In this document: piece by piece, positions 49,558-57,536 of the stretch | Layout of the letters: each line of letters opens with the position of its first letter | How positions within the stretch are numbered: position 1 is the first letter of the stretch | Assembly (NCBI RefSeq): GCF_004801285.1 | Contig: NZ_SSNY01000012.1 | Location: 1-64,000, forward strand | DNA: 64,000 nucleotides | Reading direction: 5' to 3' | Source of the DNA: Ollibium composti | GTDB taxonomy: Bacteria; Pseudomonadota; Alphaproteobacteria; Rhizobiales; Rhizobiaceae | Program-made: the position numbers and the translations under genes | Notes under the pieces: generated by a model | What the model was told of the DNA's origin: nothing | Databases searched by the model: none | What the model saw: the letters and a program-made list of their open reading frames with translations, nothing else

Positions 49558-50362
49558 TGGCGCGATCCTTGCGCTCGACGTCGAAGAACTCCGCCATGCC
49601 GCGCATCTGGAAATCCATCATCGGCCGGCCGGGCTGGACGCGGCAGCCGATCTCCTTCGCTTTCTTGAGCAGCGCCGTCTCGGCCGGCTCCATGATGATG
49701 TCGACGACCATCATGTCCGGCGTCAGCTTGCTTACGTCGAGGGGATAGGGGTCGCCCGCATGCATGCCGACCGGCGTGGCGTTGACCGCCATGTCCATGC
49801 CGGAGGGATCGGCTTCGCCGGCCGCGATGCGGCAGGCCGGAAACGCCTTGCCGACAAGCGCGGCAAGGTTCTCGGCGCGCGAGCGATCCACGTCGTTCAG
49901 CCGGATCTCGGCCACGCCCGCCTCCGCCAGGCAATAGGCGATGGAGGCGCCGGCGCCGCCCGCGCCGACCTGCAGCGCCTTGCGGCCTTCGAAGCTGTAG
50001 CCGGCGGCCCTGAGCGCGTCGATGAAGCCGACGCCGTCGAAATTGTCGGCGTACCACCCGCCGTCCGGCAGCCGGCGGACGGAGTTGGCGCTCTGCACGC
50101 GAACCGCGCGGTCATGTCCGCCCGCGCATTTGTGGTAGACCGCGACCTTGTAGGGCACCGAGATGATGACGCCGCGGACGTTCTCGGCAGCCGTCAACCC
50201 AGCCCAGAAGGTGTCGAAATCCTCCGGCTTGCAGCTCATCGGCACCATCAGGCTGTCCAGTCCCTTCTGCTCGAACAGCTCGTTGAACATGCCGGGGCTC
50301 TTGGCGTGGCCGACAGGGTGGGCCAGCATCACGAACACATCCGCCTTGCCGCTTCCGCGCAT
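49550..50362 (-). CDS. Shikimate/quinate dehydrogenase family protein (AroE-like, catabolic)
   Basis: The 270-residue product has the AroE fold: substrate-domain SPGMFNELFEQKGLDSLMVP, VIISVPYKVAVYHKC with the catalytic lysine, and ANSVRRLPDGGWYADNFDGV with the catalytic aspartate. The NADP loop VGAGGAGASIAYCLAEAGVA and NATPVGMHAGDPYPL complete the fold. Biosynthetic AroE normally has NTDG at the aspartate and IPHK at the lysine; here these read NFDG and VPYK. With the aldolase and GntR context this suggests a catabolic paralogue with another hydroxy-acid substrate rather than the aromatic-pathway enzyme. It is the first gene of the leftward unit. Confidence 0.83.
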   Translation of the reverse strand: MRGSGKADVFVMLAHPVGHAKSPGMFNELFEQKGLDSLMVPMSCKPEDFDTFWAGLTAAENVRGVIISVPYKVAVYHKCAGGHDRAVRVQSANSVRRLPDGGWYADNFDGVGFIDALRAAGYSFEGRKALQVGAGGAGASIAYCLAEAGVAEIRLNDVDRSRAENLAALVGKAFPACRIAAGEADPSGMDMAVNATPVGMHAGDPYPLDVSKLTPDMMVVDIIMEPAETALLKKAKEIGCRVQPGRPMMDFQMRGMAEFFDVERKDRANG

Positions 50363-50458
50363 CGCTTCAAATCCTTCCCTTGAACCTTCATCGCCGGCCG
50401 CACCATGAGGCGGCCCGGTGTCGGGTGCCGATATCGCCGTACCGCCGACGATATCCCG

Positions 50459-50486
50459 TTGCGGTCGCGCAATCTCATATGATATA
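50459..50486 (+). promoter_or_regulatory. Candidate rightward promoter (aldolase/FAD oxidoreductase unit)
   Basis: TTGCGG (50459-50464) and GATATA (50481-50486) are 16 bases apart. The -10 element overlaps the left arm of the dyad, so repressor binding would block both directions at once. Confidence 0.4.
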
Positions 50487-50496
50487 GGACATCATA
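50478..50496. promoter_or_regulatory. 19-bp dyad operator TATGAT-N7-ATCATA
   Basis: TATGAT (50478-50483) and ATCATA (50491-50496) are perfect inverted arms with seven bases between. The dyad lies inside candidate promoters for both directions and is the obvious binding site for the GntR/FCD regulator encoded at 47883. Confidence 0.65.
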
Positions 50497-50506
50497 CAAA
50501 TTTCAA
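50479..50506 (-). promoter_or_regulatory. Candidate leftward promoter (AroE-like/SDR/GntR unit)
   Basis: On the minus strand, TTGAAA (50506-50501) and TATCAT (50484-50479) are 16 bases apart, each with five of six consensus bases. It encloses nearly the whole 19-bp dyad. Confidence 0.5.
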
Positions 50507-50531
50507 TCCATCTTCTTTCGGAGGTCGACCG

Positions 50532-51296
50532 ATGCAGGAACGCGCCAATCCGCTGAAGGCCGCGGTAACGGCCGGGCGCCCGCATATCGGTGTGTGGTGC
50601 TCGCTGGCCTCGGCGCTGACGACCGAGATCGTCGCCGGGTCCGGCGCCGGCTGGCTGCTGATCGACGGCGAGCACAGCCCCAACGACCTGCGCAGCATCA
50701 TGGCGCAATTGCAGGTGGCGGCGGCCTTTCCCTGCGAAGCGGTGGTGCGCCTGCCGTCCGACGATCCCAACCTGATCAAGCAGGCGATGGACATCGGCGC
50801 GCGCAGCCTGATGATCCCCAATGTCCGCACCGCCGACCAGGCGCGCGCGATCGTCGCGGCGATGACCTATGCGCCGGGCGGATTCCGGGGCTTTTCGGTC
50901 GGGCACCGCGCCAACGCCTTCGGCCGCATCGCCGGCTATCATGCCAATGCGCGTGCCCAGCAGCTTCTCGCCGTGCAGATCGAGGACGAGACCGGTGTCG
51001 GCAATGCGGCCGACATCGCGGCGGTGGAGGGCGTCGACGTGCTGTTCGTCGGACCCGGCGACCTGTCGACCAATATGAACGCCATGGGCAATCCCAATGC
51101 CGCGCCTGTGCAGGAAGCCATCCGCTCGGTGCGCGTCGCGGCCGCCGCCGCCGGCAAGGCGAGCGGCATCCTTGCACCGGCGAAGGCGGATGCCGACCGT
51201 TATCTGGCCGACGGCTTCACCATGGTCGCGGTTGGCTCGGACCTCGGCCTTCTGGCGCGCGGCTCCGACGCGCTGGTCGCTTCCTTCAAGTCCTGA
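50532..51296 (+). CDS. HpcH/HpaI-family aldolase
   Basis: This 254-residue class II pyruvate aldolase has GVWCSLASALTTEIVAGSGA, WLLIDGEHSPNDLRSIMAQL, VVRLPSDDPNLIKQAMDIGA, IPNVRTADQARAIV and VQIEDETGVGNAADIAAV with the metal-binding acids. VDVLFVGPGDLS follows. Relatives cleave 4-hydroxy-2-oxoheptanedioate, 2-keto-3-deoxyrhamnonate or 2-dehydro-3-deoxyglucarate to pyruvate (or oxaloacetate) and an aldehyde. GGAGG precedes ATG 50532. It is the first gene of the rightward arm and shares the control region with the shikimate-dehydrogenase-like gene, so both probably serve one degradation route. Confidence 0.9.
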   Translation: MQERANPLKAAVTAGRPHIGVWCSLASALTTEIVAGSGAGWLLIDGEHSPNDLRSIMAQLQVAAAFPCEAVVRLPSDDPNLIKQAMDIGARSLMIPNVRTADQARAIVAAMTYAPGGFRGFSVGHRANAFGRIAGYHANARAQQLLAVQIEDETGVGNAADIAAVEGVDVLFVGPGDLSTNMNAMGNPNAAPVQEAIRSVRVAAAAAGKASGILAPAKADADRYLADGFTMVAVGSDLGLLARGSDALVASFKS

Positions 51297-51325
51297 CTCG
51301 TCATCGCTCACTCGGGAATATCCTG

Positions 51326-52543
51326 ATGGCCATCCCTCCCTACAAGGCACCGACCCGCACGGCCTACGACATCGTCATCGTCGGCGGCGCCGTCGTAGGC
51401 TCCTCGAGCGCCTACTGGCTCAGCCAGGCACTGGGCGGCAGCGCCTCGATCCTCGTGGTGGAGCGCGATTCGAGCTACGAGTTCTCCTCCACCGCGCTGT
51501 CGACCAGCGCCATCCGCCAGCAGTATTCCAACCCGATCAACGTCAAGATCAGCCAGTTCGGCATCGAGACGATCCGCCGCTTTCCCGAGCTGATGGCGCC
51601 GTTCTTCCCCAACGAGCCGGCGCCCGATCTCGGCTTCCGCGAGCACGGTTATCTCTACTGCTGCTCGCCCGAGGGCGTGGAGGCGGCGAAGGCGCGCGTC
51701 GAGTTGCAGCGCAGCCTCGGCGCGCACACGGTCTTTCTCGAGCCGGGCGCGCTGAAGGAGCGCTTCCCCTGGCTCAACGTGGACGATCTCGGCGGCGGCT
51801 CGTGGGGATCGCGCGAAGAGGGCTGGTTCGATTCCATGGGCATGCTCAACGGCTTCCGCCGCGCCGCGCGCGGCTCGGGCGTCGAGTATATCGACAACGC
51901 CGTGGTCGGCCTCGACATGGCCGACGGGCGGGTCGCGGCGGCGCGGCTGGCGACCGGCGAGACGATCTGGTGCGGCACGCTGGTGAACGCCGCCGGGCCG
52001 CGGGCGCAACTCGTCGCGGCGATGGCCGGCCTGTCGATCCCGGTCGCGCCCTACAAGCGCTACAGCTTCGTCTTTTCCAGCGCCACGCCCATTCCCGGCC
52101 GCATGCCGAACGTCATCGACCTTTCCGGCACCTTCGTGCGGCCGGAGGGCGAGCTTTTCCTTACCGGCAACACGCCGCAGGGCGACGGACCGGCGGACTA
52201 CGACGACTTCGAGATGCACCATGAGGAGTTCGACGATTACATCTGGCCGGCGCTGTGGCATCGCATTCCGGCCTTCGACGCGCTGAAGGTGCAGACCTGC
52301 TGGACGGGCCACTATGAATACAACATGCTCGACCACAACGGCATCGTCGGCTTCCACCCGCAGGTGACCAACTTCATGTTCGCCAACGGCTTTTCGGGGC
52401 ATGGCCTGCAGCAGTCGCCGGCCGTCGGGCGCGCCGTGTCGGAACTGATCGTCCACGGTGCCTTCCAGACGCTGGACCTGTCGCCCTTCAGCTACGAGCG
52501 CATCCGGCGCAACGAGCCGTTCCTGGAGGAAGCGGTGATCTGA
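51326..52543 (+). CDS. FAD-dependent oxidoreductase, DAO family
   Basis: The 405-residue flavoenzyme has the dinucleotide loop YDIVIVGGAVVGSSSAYWLS, then STALSTSAIRQQYSNPINVK, TLVNAAGPRAQLVAAMAGL and a C-terminal block FMFANGFSGHGLQQSPAVGR typical of D-amino-acid, sarcosine and glycine oxidases. It probably oxidises an amino or N-methyl-amino acid. It follows the aldolase by 29 bases and should be co-transcribed. No signal peptide is present, so it acts in the cytoplasm. Its role with a pyruvate aldolase is not obvious. Confidence 0.88.
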   Translation: MAIPPYKAPTRTAYDIVIVGGAVVGSSSAYWLSQALGGSASILVVERDSSYEFSSTALSTSAIRQQYSNPINVKISQFGIETIRRFPELMAPFFPNEPAPDLGFREHGYLYCCSPEGVEAAKARVELQRSLGAHTVFLEPGALKERFPWLNVDDLGGGSWGSREEGWFDSMGMLNGFRRAARGSGVEYIDNAVVGLDMADGRVAAARLATGETIWCGTLVNAAGPRAQLVAAMAGLSIPVAPYKRYSFVFSSATPIPGRMPNVIDLSGTFVRPEGELFLTGNTPQGDGPADYDDFEMHHEEFDDYIWPALWHRIPAFDALKVQTCWTGHYEYNMLDHNGIVGFHPQVTNFMFANGFSGHGLQQSPAVGRAVSELIVHGAFQTLDLSPFSYERIRRNEPFLEEAVI

Positions 52544-52688
52544 CCCGTCTCTTCACCCGCCGAGCCGATCGAGCTTTGCATCGAAGTGGCGCCGGAGAAG
52601 GCGAGCGGCAGGATTCGCAACCCGTAGCTGGTGGTGAAGGACCAGGGCTTCCGTCCTGCGGCTTTCGGGAACCGGGCCGACCCTGAGT

Positions 52689-53861
52689 CTATCGGCTGGT
52701 GCCGACGCGCGAGCGGACCTGTGCGAGACAGAGCACCAGCAAGAGAGCCGTCAGGGCGGCGGCGAACAGCACGCCGAGCATTGTCGAACTGCCGCCATGG
52801 TCGAGCAGGAGCGCGCCGACCGACGGCGCGAGGGCCTGCATGATGAGGCTCGGCACGGCGAGCCGCCCCATGATCGAGGCGTAACGGTAAGGGTCGAACA
52901 GGACCAGCGGCAGCGCGCCGCGAGCGATCGTATGGACGCCGTTTCCCGCGCCATAGAGGATCAGGGCGAGCGCGGTGACCGGCCAGCCGGTGAGCAGGAG
53001 CCCGGTTCCGGCCGCCAACAGCAGCACCGATGCGAGCATGGTCCACAGCGGATGGTGATACTTGCCGATCACCATCTCGACGACCCGCGCGCCGACTTGC
53101 GAGGGGCCGATCAGCGTGCCGAGGCCGACCGCGACCGCAAGGTCGATGCCGCGAAGCTGCAGGACGGTGAGCAGGTGCACCGACAGCATCGAGGCGATCA
53201 TCGCCGCCAGCGCGGTTATGCAGGCGAGCAGCACGAAGGTCGGCCGATGCACGGACGACCCGGCGCTTGGCGGCGGCCCGGCAATTCCTGAACCGGCGAT
53301 GCCCGGAGCGGCCGGCACGAGCATCAGGAAGGCGGGCAGGCTGACCACGAGCTGGATGCCGGCATAGGTGAAGCAGGTAGCGCGCCAGCCGAAATGCTCG
53401 ACCAGAAAGGCGCTCAGCGGCCAGCACACGGTGCTGGCGAAGCCGCCGAACAGCGTGAGCGAAGTGATCGCGCCACGGGCGTCCTTGCCGTACAGGCGGC
53501 CAAGCGTTCCGAAGCCGGCGTCGTACAGGCTGGCCGACATGCCCACCCCCATCAGCATCCAGGCGAGGAAGTAGACGGGCAGGTTCGGGGCAAGGCCCAT
53601 GACGACGAGGCCGGACGCGAGCAGGATCGCACCCGCGATCAGCACCGGCCGGCCGCCGTTGCGCTGGATGAGGCTGCCGGTGAACGCCGAGGCCAGTCCC
53701 GAGCACAACAGCCCTGCCGAGAGCCCCGCCACGACCCAGGTGAACGGCCAGCCGGTATCGGTGGCGATCGGCCTGGCCAGAACGGCGGGCAGGTAATACG
53801 AACATCCCCAGGAAAGGATCTGCGCTATGCCCAGCGCGGTGATAACGATGCGACGGTTCAT
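52689..53861 (-). CDS. MFS transporter
   Basis: The 390-residue protein has about twelve hydrophobic segments. RRIVITALGIAQILSWGCSY and PVYFLAWMLMGVGMSASLYD match the first half of MFS proteins of the monocarboxylate/oxalate-type group, and LIGPSQVGARVVEMVI fits the second. No substrate can be assigned. It is convergent with the DAO-family gene (145 bases between stops, no clear terminator) and is followed after 111 bases by the leftward LysR gene's stop. Confidence 0.85.
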   Translation of the reverse strand: MNRRIVITALGIAQILSWGCSYYLPAVLARPIATDTGWPFTWVVAGLSAGLLCSGLASAFTGSLIQRNGGRPVLIAGAILLASGLVVMGLAPNLPVYFLAWMLMGVGMSASLYDAGFGTLGRLYGKDARGAITSLTLFGGFASTVCWPLSAFLVEHFGWRATCFTYAGIQLVVSLPAFLMLVPAAPGIAGSGIAGPPPSAGSSVHRPTFVLLACITALAAMIASMLSVHLLTVLQLRGIDLAVAVGLGTLIGPSQVGARVVEMVIGKYHHPLWTMLASVLLLAAGTGLLLTGWPVTALALILYGAGNGVHTIARGALPLVLFDPYRYASIMGRLAVPSLIMQALAPSVGALLLDHGGSSTMLGVLFAAALTALLLVLCLAQVRSRVGTSR

Positions 53862-53972
53862 GGGTCGGGTTCGGCGAACGGTGTGTCCTTTTCCCGTAAC
53901 AGATCGCGCACCGGAATGACCATGGCGGCGACCGGTTCTTTCAGCCGATCCGCTGGAGAACGTTCGCCATCG

Positions 53973-54878
53973 TCAACCGAACGCGGGCGCGACGGACTTC
54001 TTGTGCTGCTCGACTTCCGCGAAAAGCCAGTCCAGGAACCGGGTTATCTCCGGTTTGCTGCCGACACCCGGCCTCTGGTGAAGATAATAGCCTGCCGGAT
54101 AGTCGTGGTAGACATTGAACGGCGCGACCAGCTTGCCCTCCTGCAAAAGGTCCTGCGCCATGATCGTGTCGGCGAGCGCGATGCCCGTGCCGTTCGCCAC
54201 CTCGCGCATGATCAGCGTGCAGTCGTGCAATACGGTGGTGGCCCCGCTGGCTTCGCCGACGACCCCTTCCTGTGCCAGCCACCGCTCCCACCGCCTGCTT
54301 TCGCGCTCGTGGATCAGGCAATGGTGCAGCAGGTCCTGCGGCGTGCGCAGCGGCTCCGGCCCGTTCAGCAGGGCCGGCGAACAGACCGGCGTCAGCATGA
54401 GGGGAAGGATCAGCTTCAGAGCCGGACTGGTCTTCTCGTTGAATTCGTCGACCACCGCCAGATCGAAATCGGATCGCTTGCCCGAGGTAGAAATCTCCAG
54501 GTCGATCGACGGATGCAGGCGCCGGAAGGTCGGCAGGCGGTCGGCAAGCCACAGGTTCAGGAATGTCGGCTCGCACATGAAGCGGATGCGCTTGTGCCTT
54601 TTACGGGCGCCGTTCACCAGACTGACGTCTTCGGTGGCGCGCCTGATCGCCTCGAAGGCTTCCGAGAGGGTGTGTGCGTAATAGGAGCCGGTGGCCGTCA
54701 GGGTGATCTGCCGGAAGCTGCGTTCGAACAGGTCCTGCCCGAGGCTGCGTTCGAGGAACCTGATGTGCCGGCTGACCGCCGACGGCGTCAGCCGCAGCTC
54801 TTCAGCGGCGTCCTTGACGCTGCCGAGGCGGGCGGCAGCTTCAAAGGCCCGCATCCCGTTGAGTGAAGGCAGAACCAT
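53973..54878 (-). CDS. LysR-family transcriptional regulator, likely of the peptide-use operon
   Basis: The 301-residue regulator has PSLNGMRAFEAAARLGSVKD, AAEELRLTPSAVSRHIRFLE and DLFERSFRQITLTATGSYYA in its DNA-binding part, again of the GcvA/AmpR branch. The effector domain has FNVYHDYPAGYYLHQRP near the end. ATG 54878 begins the conserved part; the open frame runs upstream but has no family sequence, and the ribosome site is weak. It is transcribed away from the aminopeptidase gene. The 160-base gap between them carries repeated CGAAAG boxes, the usual layout for LysR autoregulation and activation. Confidence 0.9.
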   Translation of the reverse strand: MVLPSLNGMRAFEAAARLGSVKDAAEELRLTPSAVSRHIRFLERSLGQDLFERSFRQITLTATGSYYAHTLSEAFEAIRRATEDVSLVNGARKRHKRIRFMCEPTFLNLWLADRLPTFRRLHPSIDLEISTSGKRSDFDLAVVDEFNEKTSPALKLILPLMLTPVCSPALLNGPEPLRTPQDLLHHCLIHERESRRWERWLAQEGVVGEASGATTVLHDCTLIMREVANGTGIALADTIMAQDLLQEGKLVAPFNVYHDYPAGYYLHQRPGVGSKPEITRFLDWLFAEVEQHKKSVAPAFG

Positions 54879-54891
54879 GGATGGATCATGA

Positions 54892-54971
54892 TCTTTCGAT
54901 TGATTTTTTGTCAACCGAAAGACGTGAAATTGACGTTTGAACACCCGTCTCGCTTTTCTGAATATCGAAAG
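54892..54971. promoter_or_regulatory. Repeated CTTTCG/CGAAAG boxes in the lysR / aminopeptidase divergent region
   Basis: TCTTTCG (54892-54898) and CGAAAGA (54916-54922) form a perfect inverted repeat 17 bases apart. CGAAAG recurs at 54966-54971. A candidate rightward -35, TTGACG (54930-54935), lies between, with TTTTCT (54954-54959) as a weak -10 after 18 bases. The pattern suits recognition and activation sites for the LysR protein. Confidence 0.5.
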
Positions 54972-55038
54972 CCGACTGGATGGCCTCGGCAAGCCATCCG
55001 GTCCGGATTCTCAAGCAGCGAACAGGGTGAAGCCTTTC

Positions 55039-56556
55039 ATGCCCCAATCTCCGGAGATTGCCTTCCAGACCGTGGCCGAGGTTCCTGACGGCGCGCCTGT
55101 CGTCGTGATCCTGAAGGCGGGCCGCCGGGGTTTCGGCCGACAAGCGCAGGCGCTGGATTCCAGGGCCGGCGGAACGCTGGCGCGCGCCTGCGAGGCGCCG
55201 GGCTTCTCCGGCAAGAGCGGCGAATGCCTGGATATCCTGTCTCCCGGCAGCCTTGCCGCGCGGCGCGTCGTCGTCCTCGGGCTCGGCGATGCCGAGGCGA
55301 TGACGCCGTTGTCGCTGACCCGTGCCGGCGCGGGGCTGGCCGCCTTCCTGGAAGGGAAGGGCGAGGACGCCGCCGCAATCGTCCTCGATGCCATCGAGGG
55401 GGCTGCCGTTGCGGGGGCGGAGCTTGCCGGGCGCCTGGCGTTCGGAATGCGCCTGAGGCGATACCGTTTCGACCTGCGCAACAAGCGGCCCGGCGCGGCG
55501 GCCGAAGCCGGCTGGACCATTCATCTAGTCGGCCCGCAGGACAGGGACGCCGACGCCCATCTGGCGCGGATGAGCGCGGTCGCCGATGGTGTCGAATTCG
55601 CCCGCACGCTGGTCAACCTGCCTTCCAACATCCTGCATCCCGACAGCTTCGTCGATCATCTGGAGCCGCTGCGGGAGGCGGGGATCGAGATCGAGGCGCT
55701 CGACGCGGCGGAGCTGAAACGGCTCGGCATGAACGCCCTTCTGGCGGTCGGGTCCGCTTCCCAGCATCCGCCGCGCATCGTCGTCCTGCGCTACAACGGC
55801 AAGAAAGGCGCGGACGCGCCGCTGGCCTTCGTCGGCAAGGGCGTCTGTTTCGATTCCGGCGGCCTTTGCACCAAGACCGGGCCGCAGATGTTCGAGATGA
55901 AGGCCGACATGGCGGGTGCCGCCGCCGTCGCCGGGCTGCTGCTGGCGCTGGCGCGGCAGGGCAGCGAGGTCGATGTCGTGGGCGTGCTCGGCATCGCCGA
56001 GAACCTGCCTTCCGGCAAGGCCTACAGGCCCGGAGACGTCATCACCACCCTGTCGGGCCAGACCGTGGAAGTGTTTGACACCGACTGCGAAGGTCGCATG
56101 CTGCTCGCCGATACGCTTTACTACACGGCCACGCGCTTCAAGCCTTCCGCCATGGTCGACCTGGCGACGCTGACCTATTCGGTCATGCGCGGGCTGGGCA
56201 GCGTTTTCGCCGGCCTGTTTACCACCGACGACGCCGTGGCATCCGGCATGATCGCCGCGGGCGAGGCCGTCGGCGAGCGCTTCTGGCGCATGCCGCTCGA
56301 CCATGCCTATGACGAGGGATTGCAGTCGCCGCTGGCGGACCTGCGCCAGCACGCGCGCGACCTCGAGGACGGCGACGCGCCCTATGCGGCGGCATTCCTC
56401 CGGCATTTCACGGACAACCGGCCCTGGGTGCATCTCGACATAGCCGGCAAGGAACTGGCGGCCACCGACGGCCCGCTGGCGCGGCAGGGCGGCGTCGGCT
56501 TCGGGGTGCAGATGCTGGAACAGTGGGTTCGCGCGGGCGGCCGGGCAGACAGGTGA
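55039..56556 (+). CDS. Leucyl aminopeptidase family protein (M17)
   Basis: The 505-residue enzyme has the M17 architecture: an N-terminal macro-like domain to about residue 180 and a C-terminal catalytic domain with two metals. FVGKGVCFDSGGLCTKTGPQ, MFEMKADMAGAAAVAGL and the signature VFDTDCEGRMLLADTL carry the lysine, the aspartates, the glutamate and the arginine. The signature is usually NTDAEGRLLLAD; here N is D and A is C, while the metal ligands are kept. It would release N-terminal residues from peptides in the cytoplasm. It heads a unit with a proline iminopeptidase and a peptide importer. ATG 55039 is used; GTG 55027 is possible. Confidence 0.92.
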   Translation: MPQSPEIAFQTVAEVPDGAPVVVILKAGRRGFGRQAQALDSRAGGTLARACEAPGFSGKSGECLDILSPGSLAARRVVVLGLGDAEAMTPLSLTRAGAGLAAFLEGKGEDAAAIVLDAIEGAAVAGAELAGRLAFGMRLRRYRFDLRNKRPGAAAEAGWTIHLVGPQDRDADAHLARMSAVADGVEFARTLVNLPSNILHPDSFVDHLEPLREAGIEIEALDAAELKRLGMNALLAVGSASQHPPRIVVLRYNGKKGADAPLAFVGKGVCFDSGGLCTKTGPQMFEMKADMAGAAAVAGLLLALARQGSEVDVVGVLGIAENLPSGKAYRPGDVITTLSGQTVEVFDTDCEGRMLLADTLYYTATRFKPSAMVDLATLTYSVMRGLGSVFAGLFTTDDAVASGMIAAGEAVGERFWRMPLDHAYDEGLQSPLADLRQHARDLEDGDAPYAAAFLRHFTDNRPWVHLDIAGKELAATDGPLARQGGVGFGVQMLEQWVRAGGRADR

Positions 56557-56620
56557 TTGCCGGCTGGCGATTGCCGCCTGGGGCGGCGGTGTATAGCGTG
56601 CAGGTTCGGGAGGGGAAACG

Positions 56621-57523
56621 GTGACTTCGATCGCGAGTAGGGAGGGGCGTGCCCGGTTCGGCGCCTACGAGACGTGGTACCGGGTATCCGGCGACCTCGG
56701 CACGGACAAGATGCCGATCGTCATCCTGCACGGCGGCCCCGGCGTCGCCCACAACTATGTCGATTCCTACAAGCTGCTGGCAAAGCAGGGCCGCGCCGTC
56801 ATCCATTATGATCAGCTCGGCTGCGGCAACTCCACGCTGCTGCCCAACAAAGGCGCTGATTTCTGGACGCCGCAGCTCTTCATCGACGAACTGGAGAACC
56901 TCGTCGACCATCTCGGCATCCGGCCGGCGTTCCATGTGCTCGGGCAGAGCTGGGGCGGCATGCTGGGCGCCGAATATGCGGTGACGCGCCCGAAGGGCCT
57001 GCGATCGTTGACCATCGCCAATTCGCCGGCCTCGATGAAGCTGTGGGTGGAGGAGGCCAACAGGCTGCGCGCCGGCCTGCCTGCGGATGTCCAGGAAAGG
57101 CTTACCCGGCACGAGCAGACCGGCACGACCGACAGTCCCGAATACCAGCAGGCGACGATGGCCTTCTACGAGCGGCATGTCTGCCGCGTCGTGCCGTTCC
57201 CACCCGAGGTGGAGGAAAGCTTCGCCCAGGTCGCACGCAACCCCACCGTCTACAACACCATGAACGGGCCGAACGAGTTCTTCGTCATCGGCACGTTGAA
57301 GAGCTGGAGCATCATCGACCGCCTGCCGGCGGTCGATGTGCCGACCCTCATCATCTCCGGCCGTCATGACGAGGCGACGCCGGCGACGGTGCAGCCCTAC
57401 AAGGACGGCATCAAGGGGGCGCAATGGGAAATCTTCGAGAGCTCCAGCCACATGCCGCATGTGGAGGAAAAGGAAAAGTGCATGCAGGTCGTGGGTGCCT
57501 TCCTCGACCGGAACGATCGTTGA
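56621..57523 (+). CDS. Proline iminopeptidase-like alpha/beta hydrolase (S33)
   Basis: The 300-residue protein has VILHGGPGVAHNYVDSYKLL with the oxyanion motif HGGPG, VIHYDQLGCGNSTLLP, nucleophile elbow GQSWGGMLGAEYA, ISGRHDEATPATV with the acid and ESSSHMPHVEEKEK with the histidine. These are the proline iminopeptidase/tricorn-factor features, so it probably removes N-terminal proline or similar residues from imported peptides. It starts with GTG at 56621 behind GAGGGGA. A GC-rich small hairpin (56573-56587) lies in the 64-base gap after the aminopeptidase gene. Confidence 0.88.
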   Translation: MTSIASREGRARFGAYETWYRVSGDLGTDKMPIVILHGGPGVAHNYVDSYKLLAKQGRAVIHYDQLGCGNSTLLPNKGADFWTPQLFIDELENLVDHLGIRPAFHVLGQSWGGMLGAEYAVTRPKGLRSLTIANSPASMKLWVEEANRLRAGLPADVQERLTRHEQTGTTDSPEYQQATMAFYERHVCRVVPFPPEVEESFAQVARNPTVYNTMNGPNEFFVIGTLKSWSIIDRLPAVDVPTLIISGRHDEATPATVQPYKDGIKGAQWEIFESSSHMPHVEEKEKCMQVVGAFLDRNDR

Positions 57524-57536
57524 AAAGGGGAACGAG

